Positions 18,026 to 26,600 of a stretch of DNA of 64,000 bases are shown here, piece by piece. Numbering within the stretch: the stretch's first letter is position 1; each line of letters opens with the position of its first letter. Origin of the DNA: Ornithomonoglobus_A sp045612845 (GTDB lineage: Bacteria; Bacillota; Clostridia; UBA1381); the NCBI GenBank assembly GCA_045612845.1, contig JAZKZV010000022.1:1-64000 (forward strand). Reading direction: 5' to 3'. The position numbers and the translations under genes were made by a program. The notes under the pieces are model-generated. The model was not told where the DNA came from. It was given only the letters and a program-made list of their open reading frames with translations, and did no database searches.

Positions 18026-19843
18026 ATGAAAAAAATGGCTAAAATAATAGCATCAAGTGCGATTTGTGCTGCAATGTGTACAGTAAATGTGTTCGCTGCA
18101 TCATTTTCGGATATACATGCAGAGCAGTATTCGTGGGCTAAAACATATATAGAGGATATGGCTGATAAGGGTCTTATAAATGGTTATGAGGACGGAACAT
18201 TCAGACCGGATAATCAGGTTACTAAACTTGAGTGTATTGCACTCTTTGCAAGAGCTATGGGAGCTTTAGAAGAAACTAATGCATCAATTTTACAAAAAGC
18301 TCACGAAGAATATGATTCTATACTTCAAACATACGATTTGGGCTGGGGTCATGATGAACTTGCATATATGTTGTATAAAGGTGCTTTAACGGAATCTGAC
18401 CTGAATACATATATCAGATATGTAAAGGACGAACCAATGTTAAGATACGAAGCGGCAGTTATTATTACAAAGGCTATGAATGGTGATGCTGAGGCTAAGG
18501 AACAAACTAAGGTTAGTCTTGATTATACTGATGCTAAGGATATCCCATCAAATGCATTGGGTTATGTAAGCTTTGTTACCGACAATGGTATTATGAATGG
18601 TATGGACGATGGTGGATTTGAACCAAACCAATCAGTATTAAGAAGTCAGATGGCAGTTATGCTTGCACGCGTGGTAGATAAAACAGGTTATGATTACATA
18701 GAGGCAAAATTAACTGAGATTGATACACAAAATCTTACTGTTGTACTTACAGACAGATATGGAACACAGACAACATACAGCTATGACGAAAACACTAAAT
18801 TTAAAATATTAGGTGCAGATGTCAAAGCAGAACATATGCTAAATAATGTTACAGTTTCATGTACAGTGCAAAATGGTAAGCTTATGAGTGCAGACTCTCT
18901 TACAGATACATCTGACTTGACAGTAACAGGTAAATATCAGGGCAGTGCAACTTCAGGCGGTGTAGTTACAATTAGACTAACAAAGCTTGGAGAAAGCACA
19001 TCAAGTACATATATTTGTGCAAGCGATATCACTGTAAGCTACGATAGTGAACCGGCAACATTAAGATCATTTAAGAGCGGAGACGTTATAACATTAGAGC
19101 TTTCAGACGGAAAGGTATATGCAGTTAAGGGAGAAAAGCAAGAGTACAAAATAGAAAATGCAGTAATAGCATCTGTTGATATAGACGAGTATCTTTCAGT
19201 TACAATATCACATTCAAATAGTCAGTATGATGGTATATCATTGCCTGTAAGTGATAATGCTACTGTTCAGAAAAACGGTGTAACAACAAACTTCTCCGAT
19301 ATATATCCCGGTGATAGAGTTACATTAACAATAAAGTATGGTGAAATTGTATCTGTTATAGCAAACTCAACACTGCAAACATTTGAGGGTACAATACAGT
19401 CAATGAATATTTCAAACCAATCAACTATGACTGTAAAAATAAATTCTGTTGAAAAGACATACATAATTGCAAATGACACACCAATAACAAAAAATGGCGA
19501 GGATATAACTGTATACGATTTAAGAGTTGGTGATACAGTTAAAATTACAACAGACTCAGATGCAATAACAAAAATTGTTTGCCTTGGAAGTACAATGTCA
19601 AATGATGGCAGAATCTCCGGTACAGTAACCGCTGTTAATACTGCTCTTGGCTTTGTAAATGTTATTTCAGAGGGAAATACTGTGGCAGAAACTATATTCT
19701 GTAATGATACAAAGACAGCTTTAATTTCAACCTTAGGCACTAAAAAGACAATGTCTACCCTTAAGGTGGGTGCAGAAATTACTGCACATGGTAAAGTTAC
19801 AAACGGAGCTTTTGTTGCTACATTGATTGTAATTGAAGAATAA
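18026..19843 (+). CDS. SLH-domain surface protein with C-terminal beta repeats
   Basis: Secreted protein of 605 aa. The signal peptide (residues 1-24, VFA) is followed by N-terminal SLH modules: SLH1 (YEDGTFRPDNQVTKLE), a degenerate middle module, and SLH3 (MDDGGFEPNQSVLRSQ). The remaining 370 residues are tandem beta domains of about 75-80 aa, each ending like GD.V.L...G.V..I (SGDVITLELSDGKVYAVKG, PGDRVTLTIKYGEIVSVIA, VGDTVKITTDSDAITKIV). The upstream TTG at 17999 lacks support; AAGAAAGGA precedes the ATG. Likely an S-layer-associated structural protein. Confidence 0.87.
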   Translation: MKKMAKIIASSAICAAMCTVNVFAASFSDIHAEQYSWAKTYIEDMADKGLINGYEDGTFRPDNQVTKLECIALFARAMGALEETNASILQKAHEEYDSILQTYDLGWGHDELAYMLYKGALTESDLNTYIRYVKDEPMLRYEAAVIITKAMNGDAEAKEQTKVSLDYTDAKDIPSNALGYVSFVTDNGIMNGMDDGGFEPNQSVLRSQMAVMLARVVDKTGYDYIEAKLTEIDTQNLTVVLTDRYGTQTTYSYDENTKFKILGADVKAEHMLNNVTVSCTVQNGKLMSADSLTDTSDLTVTGKYQGSATSGGVVTIRLTKLGESTSSTYICASDITVSYDSEPATLRSFKSGDVITLELSDGKVYAVKGEKQEYKIENAVIASVDIDEYLSVTISHSNSQYDGISLPVSDNATVQKNGVTTNFSDIYPGDRVTLTIKYGEIVSVIANSTLQTFEGTIQSMNISNQSTMTVKINSVEKTYIIANDTPITKNGEDITVYDLRVGDTVKITTDSDAITKIVCLGSTMSNDGRISGTVTAVNTALGFVNVISEGNTVAETIFCNDTKTALISTLGTKKTMSTLKVGAEITAHGKVTNGAFVATLIVIEE

Positions 19844-19854
19844 AATTTAAATAG

Positions 19855-19893
19855 ATACAGGCAGACCGGCGTAGGTGGTTTGCCTGTATTTTT
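19855..19893 (+). terminator. Terminator after SLH gene
   Basis: 13-bp stem with one G-U pair (19855-19867 with 19877-19889) followed by TTTTT. Confidence 0.85.
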
Positions 19894-20002
19894 AACAGGG
19901 GCGATATAATGCAAAGGATTACATTATACCCTTTATCAGCCTCGCAATATAGTGCGTATTTACTATATGACAGTTCGAGGGCGGAAAGGCTGTGAAATTA
20001 AA

Positions 20003-21193
20003 ATGATTGTTGCAATAATTGGCGGAGGTGCGTCAGGTCTTGTGGCGGCTTTAGCTGCAGCAAAAAATGGTGCAGAAGTTACCATTTACGAGAGATGTGA
20101 TAGGGTTGGTAAGAAAATCCTCTCAACAGGTAACGGTCGCTGTAACATGACTAATATAAATGCAGATGTAAAAAATTATCATGGTAATAGTGTAAGTTTT
20201 ATAAATGGTGTAAAATCGCGTTTTTGGGTCGATGAAACATTAAACTTTTTCGAAGAGCTTGGCTTGTTGTATAAGGTTGAGGAAGAGGGGAGAGTATACC
20301 CGTATTCTGACACAGCAACATCGGTGCTTGATGTTTTAAGAAACGAAGTGAAACGAACAGGGATATCCGTAGAAGAAAACTTTGAAGTTAAGGAACTTAA
20401 AAAATACAAAAACGGATTTGAAATAATCTCGTATAATGGCAAAAGTTGTTATTGTGAAAGAGCCATTATAGCAACGGGAGGAAAAGCAGCTCCTTCGTTA
20501 GGTTCAAACGGTAGCGGATATGATATTGCAAGAGCGGTAGGGCATACAGTTACACAACTATATCCGTCGCTTGTGCAATTAAAAACAGAGGGGGATACTG
20601 CAAAGAAGCTTAAGGGCTTGAGATTGCAGTGTGGTGTATCGGTAAATGATGCAAAAACAGAAGGAGAAATATTATTTACTGACTATGGATTATCGGGTAT
20701 TTCTGTTTTTGATATGTCTGCATATTCAAAAGCAGGCGATATTTTAAAATTAGATATTATGCCTCAATATTCATATGATGATGTATATCATATGATAGAT
20801 AAAAGAGCTAAAAATATGCCGGATTGTGAAATGGAAAACTTCTTTGTGGGCATGTTAAATAAAAGAGTTGGACAAGTATTCCTAAAAAATATCGGAATTG
20901 TTCCTTTGTCAAGAAAAGCAGATACTCTTACCCAAAAGGAAATAAGAAATATTGCAAATTCTTTAAAAGCGTGGAAATTTGATATCTGCGGAACAATGTC
21001 ATGGAACAATGCACAGGTAACACGCGGTGGCATAAATACCGATGAGGTAAATCCTGACACATTAGAATCCAAAAAACAAAAAGGTCTGTACTTTTGTGGC
21101 GAAATTTTGGATATTGATGGTGATTGCGGAGGTTATAATCTTCAGTGGGCATGGTCGTCGGGATATATCGCAGGCATTGAAAGTGCAAAATAA
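20003..21193 (+). CDS. FAD-dependent oxidoreductase, HI0933/YhiN (BaiN-like) family
   Basis: 396-aa flavoprotein. The Rossmann motif GGGASG (about residues 7-12) and KKILSTGNGRCNMTN bind FAD, and the C-terminal GLYFCGEILDIDGDCGGYN segment is the family hallmark. Family members are often misnamed aminoacetone oxidases; one clade reduces bile-acid intermediates, but the true substrate here cannot be told. The ATG at 20003 is behind GGAAAGG; the longer frame from 19952 is unsupported. A small membrane protein follows after 21 nt. Confidence 0.88.
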   Translation: MIVAIIGGGASGLVAALAAAKNGAEVTIYERCDRVGKKILSTGNGRCNMTNINADVKNYHGNSVSFINGVKSRFWVDETLNFFEELGLLYKVEEEGRVYPYSDTATSVLDVLRNEVKRTGISVEENFEVKELKKYKNGFEIISYNGKSCYCERAIIATGGKAAPSLGSNGSGYDIARAVGHTVTQLYPSLVQLKTEGDTAKKLKGLRLQCGVSVNDAKTEGEILFTDYGLSGISVFDMSAYSKAGDILKLDIMPQYSYDDVYHMIDKRAKNMPDCEMENFFVGMLNKRVGQVFLKNIGIVPLSRKADTLTQKEIRNIANSLKAWKFDICGTMSWNNAQVTRGGINTDEVNPDTLESKKQKGLYFCGEILDIDGDCGGYNLQWAWSSGYIAGIESAK

Positions 21194-21214
21194 TATAAGG
21201 AGATTTAATTAACA

Positions 21215-21778
21215 ATGAGACAAGGTGTAAAAATAACAATTCCATATCAATTTTTCTATATTATCATGCAGCATTTGGCAGGTTGCGGTGTTACATTCGT
21301 TTTAATGATGGTATTTTCATGGTGTTTTGGTGTAACGCCGCTTAAGGAAATTGCATCAGTGATTTTTATGTTGATATATGGTCTTATATTGTACTGTGCG
21401 GCAAATGAGCTTGCAATTCAGGATAATAAACCATATACACCACTTAAACCACATGTATTCAAATCTTTTTTATGGGGTATTACAATATGTTTAATTACAT
21501 TCCTTACATATGTTTTATATAATTACTCATGGGGACTGTATGATTTTCAAAACGGTGCGACCTTTGCGCTCACAATTTGTTCCAACGTTATTTTTTCATT
21601 CTGGACATATCCGTATGTGGGCATAATCGGTGCAAGTAGAGGTTATGTAATGATGTATTCGTTTGTATTTTGGATAATTGTTCCGATAGCATCGTGTATG
21701 TTAGGATATATCGCAGGCTGCAGAGGCTTTTTATTGCAGGAAGTTATACGAAAGTTTGTATACAAAAAAGACAAATAA
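21215..21778 (+). CDS. Hypothetical polytopic membrane protein
   Basis: 187 aa with about five hydrophobic segments and a short basic C-terminus (KFVYKKDK). AAGGAG lies 12 nt before the ATG. No family was recognised. It is probably co-transcribed with the upstream flavoprotein. Confidence 0.65.
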   Translation: MRQGVKITIPYQFFYIIMQHLAGCGVTFVLMMVFSWCFGVTPLKEIASVIFMLIYGLILYCAANELAIQDNKPYTPLKPHVFKSFLWGITICLITFLTYVLYNYSWGLYDFQNGATFALTICSNVIFSFWTYPYVGIIGASRGYVMMYSFVFWIIVPIASCMLGYIAGCRGFLLQEVIRKFVYKKDK

Positions 21779-21806
21779 TTGTAGTATTATTGTAATGGTA
21801 TCGTTA

Positions 21807-21835
21807 TTGACTATTGATAATAAATGTTATATAAT
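21807..21835 (+). promoter_or_regulatory. Promoter of zinc-ribbon/YARHG gene
   Basis: TTGACT (21807-21812), 17-nt spacer, TATAAT (21830-21835). Confidence 0.78.
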
Positions 21836-21879
21836 TTAAAATGATAACAGTTGATTTATTTTAGAATGGGGGTAGTTTT

Positions 21880-23013
21880 ATGCTATGTAATAAATGCGGG
21901 GCACAGATAGACGATAATGCTGTAGAATGTGAATTTTGCGGCGAGAAGTTTGTTGAGGCTTCAGTTGTTGAAGATGATTTTGAGCAAACCGTCCCTGTAG
22001 TCGAGCAACGTTCGACTCATGAGATTTTTGAAGAAAACAAGCAAAGACGTAAAATTCAGACAGAGAAAATAACAGATGAAAAACAACAGCAATTGACTGA
22101 AATTAACGCAAGACGTGAACAAAAAAGAAAACGCGAGCAACGTAAAAAAGTAATTTTTGTTGTTATTTTATGTGCTATTATAGCTGTAGCAGCAGGAATT
22201 GGTGCATATATGCTAAAAGACAGTATTAAGCCTGGGGTTGTTATTCCATCGCCGACACCTGTTGTAACACCAACACCTGCACCGTTGCCAACAAGCACTC
22301 CAACACCACAGGTAGCAACGCCTGTACCAACTCAGAGTAATGTTGTTAATAATAAATCAAATCCTGGTGTTGTTCAACAAGCTGATAATACACAAGCAAA
22401 ATCACCGGCTAAAACTCCGGCACCATCTAATACTCAATCGGCTGACAAACCAAGCAGAAAGGGAACTGGTGCGTCAACATATAAAACATCAGCAACAACA
22501 AGCGGTATTACAACTTCGAAACTTAACTCAAAGCTTGCTGTGGGCGGAGTTGTTACATTCGACAGTAATACAAACAGACAAATAATGTCGTTTGAAATCG
22601 ATAATAAGACATACTATGCGTATGTTTCTGAGGGAAGTGTATCATCTCAAATTAACGGTAAATATATAACACTCAGTGCAGAGCCTACAGAACAGACATA
22701 TAATGGTTCTACAATTTATGATATAACAAGCTTAACTTATTATGATGCAGATGGATACGTAATTCCTGATTCCGGAATAAGATATCTTACAAAGAATGAG
22801 CTTTCTCAGTTGTCTAAAAAACAACTTGGTATTGCAAGAAATGAAATATATGCAAGACATGGAAGAGCATTTAAAACAAAAGAATACAGCGATTACTTTA
22901 GATCCAAATCATGGTACAAAGAAAACCCTAAGTATAATTATAACAACGAGGCTGTAAATTTAAATGAAATTGAGCTTAAAAATGCATATTTAATACTTTC
23001 GCTTGAGGGTTAA
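21880..23013 (+). CDS. Zinc-ribbon membrane protein with YARHG domain
   Basis: 377 aa with three parts. An N-terminal cytosolic zinc ribbon has two CxxC pairs (CNKCGAQIDDNAVECEFCG). A charged helical stretch leads to one membrane segment at about residues 88-108. Outside lie a Pro/Thr-rich linker (TPTPAPLPTSTPTPQ) and a C-terminal YARHG domain (IARNEIYARHGRAFKTKEY). YARHG domains are extracellular and thought to act at the cell wall. The combination suggests an envelope sensor or wall-interaction protein; no partner is adjacent. It has its own promoter and terminator. Confidence 0.85.
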   Translation: MLCNKCGAQIDDNAVECEFCGEKFVEASVVEDDFEQTVPVVEQRSTHEIFEENKQRRKIQTEKITDEKQQQLTEINARREQKRKREQRKKVIFVVILCAIIAVAAGIGAYMLKDSIKPGVVIPSPTPVVTPTPAPLPTSTPTPQVATPVPTQSNVVNNKSNPGVVQQADNTQAKSPAKTPAPSNTQSADKPSRKGTGASTYKTSATTSGITTSKLNSKLAVGGVVTFDSNTNRQIMSFEIDNKTYYAYVSEGSVSSQINGKYITLSAEPTEQTYNGSTIYDITSLTYYDADGYVIPDSGIRYLTKNELSQLSKKQLGIARNEIYARHGRAFKTKEYSDYFRSKSWYKENPKYNYNNEAVNLNEIELKNAYLILSLEG

Positions 23014-23037
23014 ACATTTATTATAACAAATTATAAT

Positions 23038-23066
23038 AGAAAAACAACATAAAGGTTGTTTTTCTA
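23038..23066 (+). terminator. Terminator after YARHG gene
   Basis: 11-bp stem AGAAAAACAAC / GTTGTTTTTCT (23038-23048 with 23055-23065), loop ATAAAG, with T-rich 3' arm. Confidence 0.75.
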
Positions 23067-23071
23067 TTTGT

Positions 23072-23099
23072 TTGTTACATATAAATAGTTATATACAAT
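23072..23099 (+). promoter_or_regulatory. Probable promoter of mntP
   Basis: TTGTTA (23072-23077), 16-nt spacer, TACAAT (23094-23099). The leader is only about 15 nt, so the yybP-ykoY manganese riboswitch often found before mntP is absent here. Confidence 0.5.
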
Positions 23100-23121
23100 A
23101 TATGTAATGGAGGATTATTAA

Positions 23122-23676
23122 GTGGATTTTTTGTCGGTTTTAGTTCTTGCAATTGCACTTGCTATGGATGCTTTTGGAGTAAGCGTTACGGACGGAATTG
23201 TTTTAAAAGAGGTCAAGCTTAGAAATGCAATTAAAATAGGTCTTTTCTTCGGTGTATTTCAATTTATTATGCCATGTATTGGTAGTTTTTTGGCGGAATT
23301 TGCTATGGACTATATAGAGGCTATAGACCATTGGATTGCATTTGTTTTGCTCGTTTTCTTGGGTGTTAAAATGATTGCTGATTCCAGAAATGAAGAAAAA
23401 GAGGTTTCCGAAAATCCTCTCGGTTTTTCTGTTTTAACTATGATGGCAGTAGCAACGAGTATAGATGCTCTCGCTGCAGGTATAACTATTGCAGCAGTTG
23501 GCAGTCCGATACTTGTCCCGTCTATAATTATAGGTATAGTCGCGTTCCTATTTTCTTTTGCAGGAATATATATTGGTAATAAATTTGGTGATATTTTAGC
23601 GGGTAATGCAGAAGTTATCGGCGGTTCTATGTTGATTATAATTGGTGTAAAAACACTAATTGAACACCTGCTTTAA
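23122..23676 (+). CDS. mntP: Manganese efflux pump
   Basis: 184-aa MntP/YebN-type exporter with six membrane segments in two homologous halves. The conserved acidic motifs ALAMDAFGVSVTDG and VATSIDALAAGI are present. It exports excess Mn2+. The start is GTG at 23122 with GGAGG upstream. The promoter of the next gene, pfp, lies inside its 3' end. Confidence 0.93.
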   Translation: MDFLSVLVLAIALAMDAFGVSVTDGIVLKEVKLRNAIKIGLFFGVFQFIMPCIGSFLAEFAMDYIEAIDHWIAFVLLVFLGVKMIADSRNEEKEVSENPLGFSVLTMMAVATSIDALAAGITIAAVGSPILVPSIIIGIVAFLFSFAGIYIGNKFGDILAGNAEVIGGSMLIIIGVKTLIEHLL

Positions 23677-23688
23677 ATATGGTATAAT
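23660..23688 (+). promoter_or_regulatory. Promoter of pfp inside mntP 3' end
   Basis: TTGAAC (23660-23665), 17-nt spacer, TATAAT (23683-23688); the -35 lies within the last codons of mntP. Confidence 0.78.
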
Positions 23689-23714
23689 TATAATATAAAC
23701 AAAGGAGATAAAAA

Positions 23715-24935
23715 ATGATTGGTAATATTATTGTAGGACAATCCGGAGGTCCAACTGCTGCAATAAATTCGAGTCTTGCAGGAGTATTTAGTGCAGCAAA
23801 AAAAGCCGGTTGCAAGCGTATATTGGGTATGCTTAACGGAATTGAAGGCTTATTAAATGAACGTGTAATTGATATGAGTGATTATATCCGCGGAGAAGAG
23901 GAAATTGAGCTTTTAAAGCGTACACCATCATCATATTTAGGAAGCTGCAGATATAAGCTTCCGTCGTATGAGAATAATGAAAATGTATATCAAACAATAT
24001 TTAATATACTAAAAAAACTTGATGTAAAGCATTTCTTCTACATAGGTGGCAACGACTCCATGGATACAATTAAAAAGCTTTCTCAGTATGCAAAATCAAT
24101 TAACAGTGATATTACATTCATGGGAGTACCAAAGACTATAGATAACGACCTGGCAGCTACCGACCATACCCCTGGTTATGGAAGTGCCGCAAAATACATT
24201 GCATCTTCTATGAAAGAAATAATACTCGATTCCAGTGTGTATACGTTAGATGCAGTTACTATTGTAGAGATTATGGGTAGAAATGCCGGTTGGCTAACTG
24301 CTTCGGCTGCTCTTGCCAAAACAGGTGAGGGAATAGGTCCTGACCTTATATATCTTCCTGAACATCCGTTTAACTACGAAAAATTCCTTGCAGATATAAT
24401 GGAAGTAAAAAAGAGAAAACCATCAATAATTATAGCACTTTCCGAGGGTGTACGCGACGAAAACGGAACATATATAAGCCAGGCAGAAGATGCTGCAGTT
24501 GATGCTTTTGGACACAAGATGCTTGGTAATACTGCTTTGTATTTATCAGACAAAGTTTCTAAAGATTTAAAGATAAAAGCAAGAGGCATTATCCTTTCCA
24601 CATTGCAAAGATGTGCTTCACATATTTGTTCAAAAACGGATATTGATGAGGCTTTTGATGCAGGCGCAATGGCGTTTGTATCTGCATCAAATGGCGAAAC
24701 AGGAAAAATGGCTGTATTTAAGAGAACAAGTAATAATCCGTATGAAATTGTTGTTGATACATGCGATATAAATGATATTGCAAACGTCGAAAGACAGGTC
24801 CCTGTTGAATGGATAACAGAAAATGGTACAAATGTTTCTGATGAATTTATCGCCTATGCAAGACCTCTTATTATGGGTGAGATAACGCCGGTTATGGAAA
24901 ATGGTGTTCCAAAACACATAAAAAGTATAGTATAA
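23715..24935 (+). CDS. pfp: PPi-dependent 6-phosphofructokinase
   Basis: Phosphorylates fructose-6-P; 406 aa. GGNDS (residues 111-115) replaces the ATP-type GGDGS with Asp at the second discriminating position, and PKTIDND has Lys140 in place of the Gly of ATP enzymes. Both changes are known to mark pyrophosphate specificity. GEGIGPDLIYLPE and MGRNAGWL are also typical. The reaction would be reversible in glycolysis. RBS AAAGGAG. Flanked by its own promoter and a bidirectional terminator. Confidence 0.92.
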   Translation: MIGNIIVGQSGGPTAAINSSLAGVFSAAKKAGCKRILGMLNGIEGLLNERVIDMSDYIRGEEEIELLKRTPSSYLGSCRYKLPSYENNENVYQTIFNILKKLDVKHFFYIGGNDSMDTIKKLSQYAKSINSDITFMGVPKTIDNDLAATDHTPGYGSAAKYIASSMKEIILDSSVYTLDAVTIVEIMGRNAGWLTASAALAKTGEGIGPDLIYLPEHPFNYEKFLADIMEVKKRKPSIIIALSEGVRDENGTYISQAEDAAVDAFGHKMLGNTALYLSDKVSKDLKIKARGIILSTLQRCASHICSKTDIDEAFDAGAMAFVSASNGETGKMAVFKRTSNNPYEIVVDTCDINDIANVERQVPVEWITENGTNVSDEFIAYARPLIMGEITPVMENGVPKHIKSIV

Positions 24936-24940
24936 TAAAA

Positions 24941-24969
24941 AAACAAACCATCATGAAGATGGTTTGTTT
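24941..24969. terminator. Bidirectional terminator
   Basis: 12-bp stem AAACAAACCATC / GATGGTTTGTTT (24941-24952 with 24958-24969) between pfp (+) and the ASRT operon (-). Confidence 0.85.
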
Positions 24970-24987
24970 ATTTATGTATATAATCAA

Positions 24988-25353
24988 TTAAAAACCATAA
25001 CCTGCAAGACTGTAATAAGCCATGTTTGTTTGTCTTACGTCTAATCTGCCGAAGCAAGCACATACAGGAACGTCTGATATAACATGTATTGCATATTGAC
25101 CAAAAGGAATTTGATATTGTTCTTTTCCGATTGGCTTGTCTAAACGCAAGCATGTTGTTCTTTCTGCATTAAGGTCTATTGTTATATTATCATATGCAGG
25201 TTTATCCTCGAATATAATCTTAATTCTGATATGAGCATCTTTTTTACCTACATTAGTAATCATTAGAGCTTCATGTCCTTGAAATTCAGGGTTATCACCT
25301 GCAGGAGGTAAATCTCCATCACAGAAAACCCAATTCTTTTTACCGTTTTTCAT
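24988..25353 (-). CDS. ASRT-family protein (sensory rhodopsin transducer fold)
   Basis: 121-aa soluble protein resembling the Anabaena sensory rhodopsin transducer family (PF07100). WVFCDGDLPP at the N-terminus, GHEALMITN, then RTTCLRLDKP and a conserved C-terminal half with SDVPVCACFGRLDVRQTNMA. No rhodopsin gene is visible. Family members without rhodopsin have been predicted to bind sugars or similar small ligands. AAGGAG precedes the ATG. It is the last gene of a three-gene operon after the M24 and M81 proteins, suggesting a shared ligand or pathway (inference). Confidence 0.82.
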   Translation of the reverse strand: MKNGKKNWVFCDGDLPPAGDNPEFQGHEALMITNVGKKDAHIRIKIIFEDKPAYDNITIDLNAERTTCLRLDKPIGKEQYQIPFGQYAIHVISDVPVCACFGRLDVRQTNMAYYSLAGYGF

Positions 25354-25372
25354 ATTTTTATCTCCTTTATAA

Positions 25373-26545
25373 TTATTTTACGTAGTTAAATAATTCTTCT
25401 TCGAATTCAGGGCATAGAGGTTCAGCACCGTTTTCTGTTATAACGTAGCATGTTTCAACTCTTAGACCGTGAAGTGTCGGATGACCAAAGAAACTTACGT
25501 CAACGTTAACAATCATGTTCTTTTCTAATACATCTTCACTGTTTGGACCAAAGAATGGAGCCTCTGCTTCCATAAGACCCATTGTGTGAGCAAATGGACA
25601 TACGATATACTTCAAGTATCCGCCCTTTTCGTATAATACTCTGCCGGCAGCATCTATTTCTTTACCTGAATTGCCAATCTTAAGCATATCCTTAACATCT
25701 CTCATAACTTCAATCATATCTACAAGACATTTTCTTTGTTCAGGAGTATATTCACCGCTTACAGGAACTGTATGACCGAATGTTCCGGCATAACCGTTAA
25801 TACGTGGAGCGATACCAAGCATAACCATTTCGCCATTTTCCATTACTTTGTTTGTAGCTGTAGGAACAACTGCGTTTGAACGTACACCACTACCAACGAT
25901 TGTTTGATATGCGAAGCTATTTGCACCGTTTGCGCGGCAAACTGCCTCACCTGCAGCAGCAACTTCGTATTCCTTGTTGCCAGCCTTAACTTTTTCCATC
26001 ATAGCCTTGTATGCTTCGTAGCAAAGCTTTGTAGCGGTTCTTGCTTGTTCAACTTCCCAGTCGCTCTTTACGAATCTGAATTTTAAGAAGTCGTCAGTAA
26101 GGTCGATTACATCGCAACCCTCAAAGCCTTTAACAAGGTCTTGGTGTACTGCATATGGCATATCGTTTGTACCGATAAGACCAACTCTCTTAACAGGGAA
26201 TTTCTTGTTTAGCTCTTCGAACAATTCCTCAAAACCGATAATTGTAGCAAGAGGATATTCTTCGTCAGGAACCATAAATACCTTAAAGCATCTTGTGTCA
26301 TGAATTGCAGATGACTGCTTTGCAAAAGGCTCACTCTCAGGTCCACCTAAAAGCATAGTAGTTCCGTCTCTACCTACTAAAACAGCACCTTTTTCAAATT
26401 GACCAACCCAACCTGTAAGATACCAACCGTTAGCAACGTTTAATTCATCAAAATAGATGATTGCAATGTCAGTGTCTTTCTCATTAAGAAGTTTTACAAC
26501 TTTGTCAACTCTTTTCTTTGTTTCTTCTTGATTGTAATAAGACAT
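25373..26545 (-). CDS. Creatinase-like M24 family protein, metal site degenerate
   Basis: 390-aa pita-bread-fold protein with an N-terminal creatinase/prolidase domain (about 1-140) and C-terminal M24 domain. True M24 peptidases bind two metals through D, D, H, E, E. Here the DxG...GYxxD region reads MLGIAPRINGYAGTFGHT, with both Asp lost. The HG.GL His is kept (AHTMGLMEAEAP), the first Glu is Asp (NVDVSF) and the last Glu is kept (GLRVET). This pattern resembles metal-independent creatinase rather than aminopeptidase P. It probably hydrolyses a C-N bond of a small amide or guanidino compound, or is a pseudoenzyme. RBS AAGGAGG. Confidence 0.82.
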   Translation of the reverse strand: MSYYNQEETKKRVDKVVKLLNEKDTDIAIIYFDELNVANGWYLTGWVGQFEKGAVLVGRDGTTMLLGGPESEPFAKQSSAIHDTRCFKVFMVPDEEYPLATIIGFEELFEELNKKFPVKRVGLIGTNDMPYAVHQDLVKGFEGCDVIDLTDDFLKFRFVKSDWEVEQARTATKLCYEAYKAMMEKVKAGNKEYEVAAAGEAVCRANGANSFAYQTIVGSGVRSNAVVPTATNKVMENGEMVMLGIAPRINGYAGTFGHTVPVSGEYTPEQRKCLVDMIEVMRDVKDMLKIGNSGKEIDAAGRVLYEKGGYLKYIVCPFAHTMGLMEAEAPFFGPNSEDVLEKNMIVNVDVSFFGHPTLHGLRVETCYVITENGAEPLCPEFEEELFNYVK

Positions 26546-26600
26546 TATTTTGTCCTCCTTTATAAAAATTTACTTAAGTTAATATATATAATATTCAAAC

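Noticed and set aside
19267..19914. 215-aa frame on the - strand within the SLH gene
   Set aside because: It lies opposite a well-supported SLH gene, has no RBS and low-complexity hydrophobic sequence; a shadow frame.
23014..23121. yybP-ykoY manganese riboswitch before mntP
   Set aside because: The gap is 108 nt, holds the previous gene's terminator and leaves a leader of about 15 nt; no riboswitch core is present.
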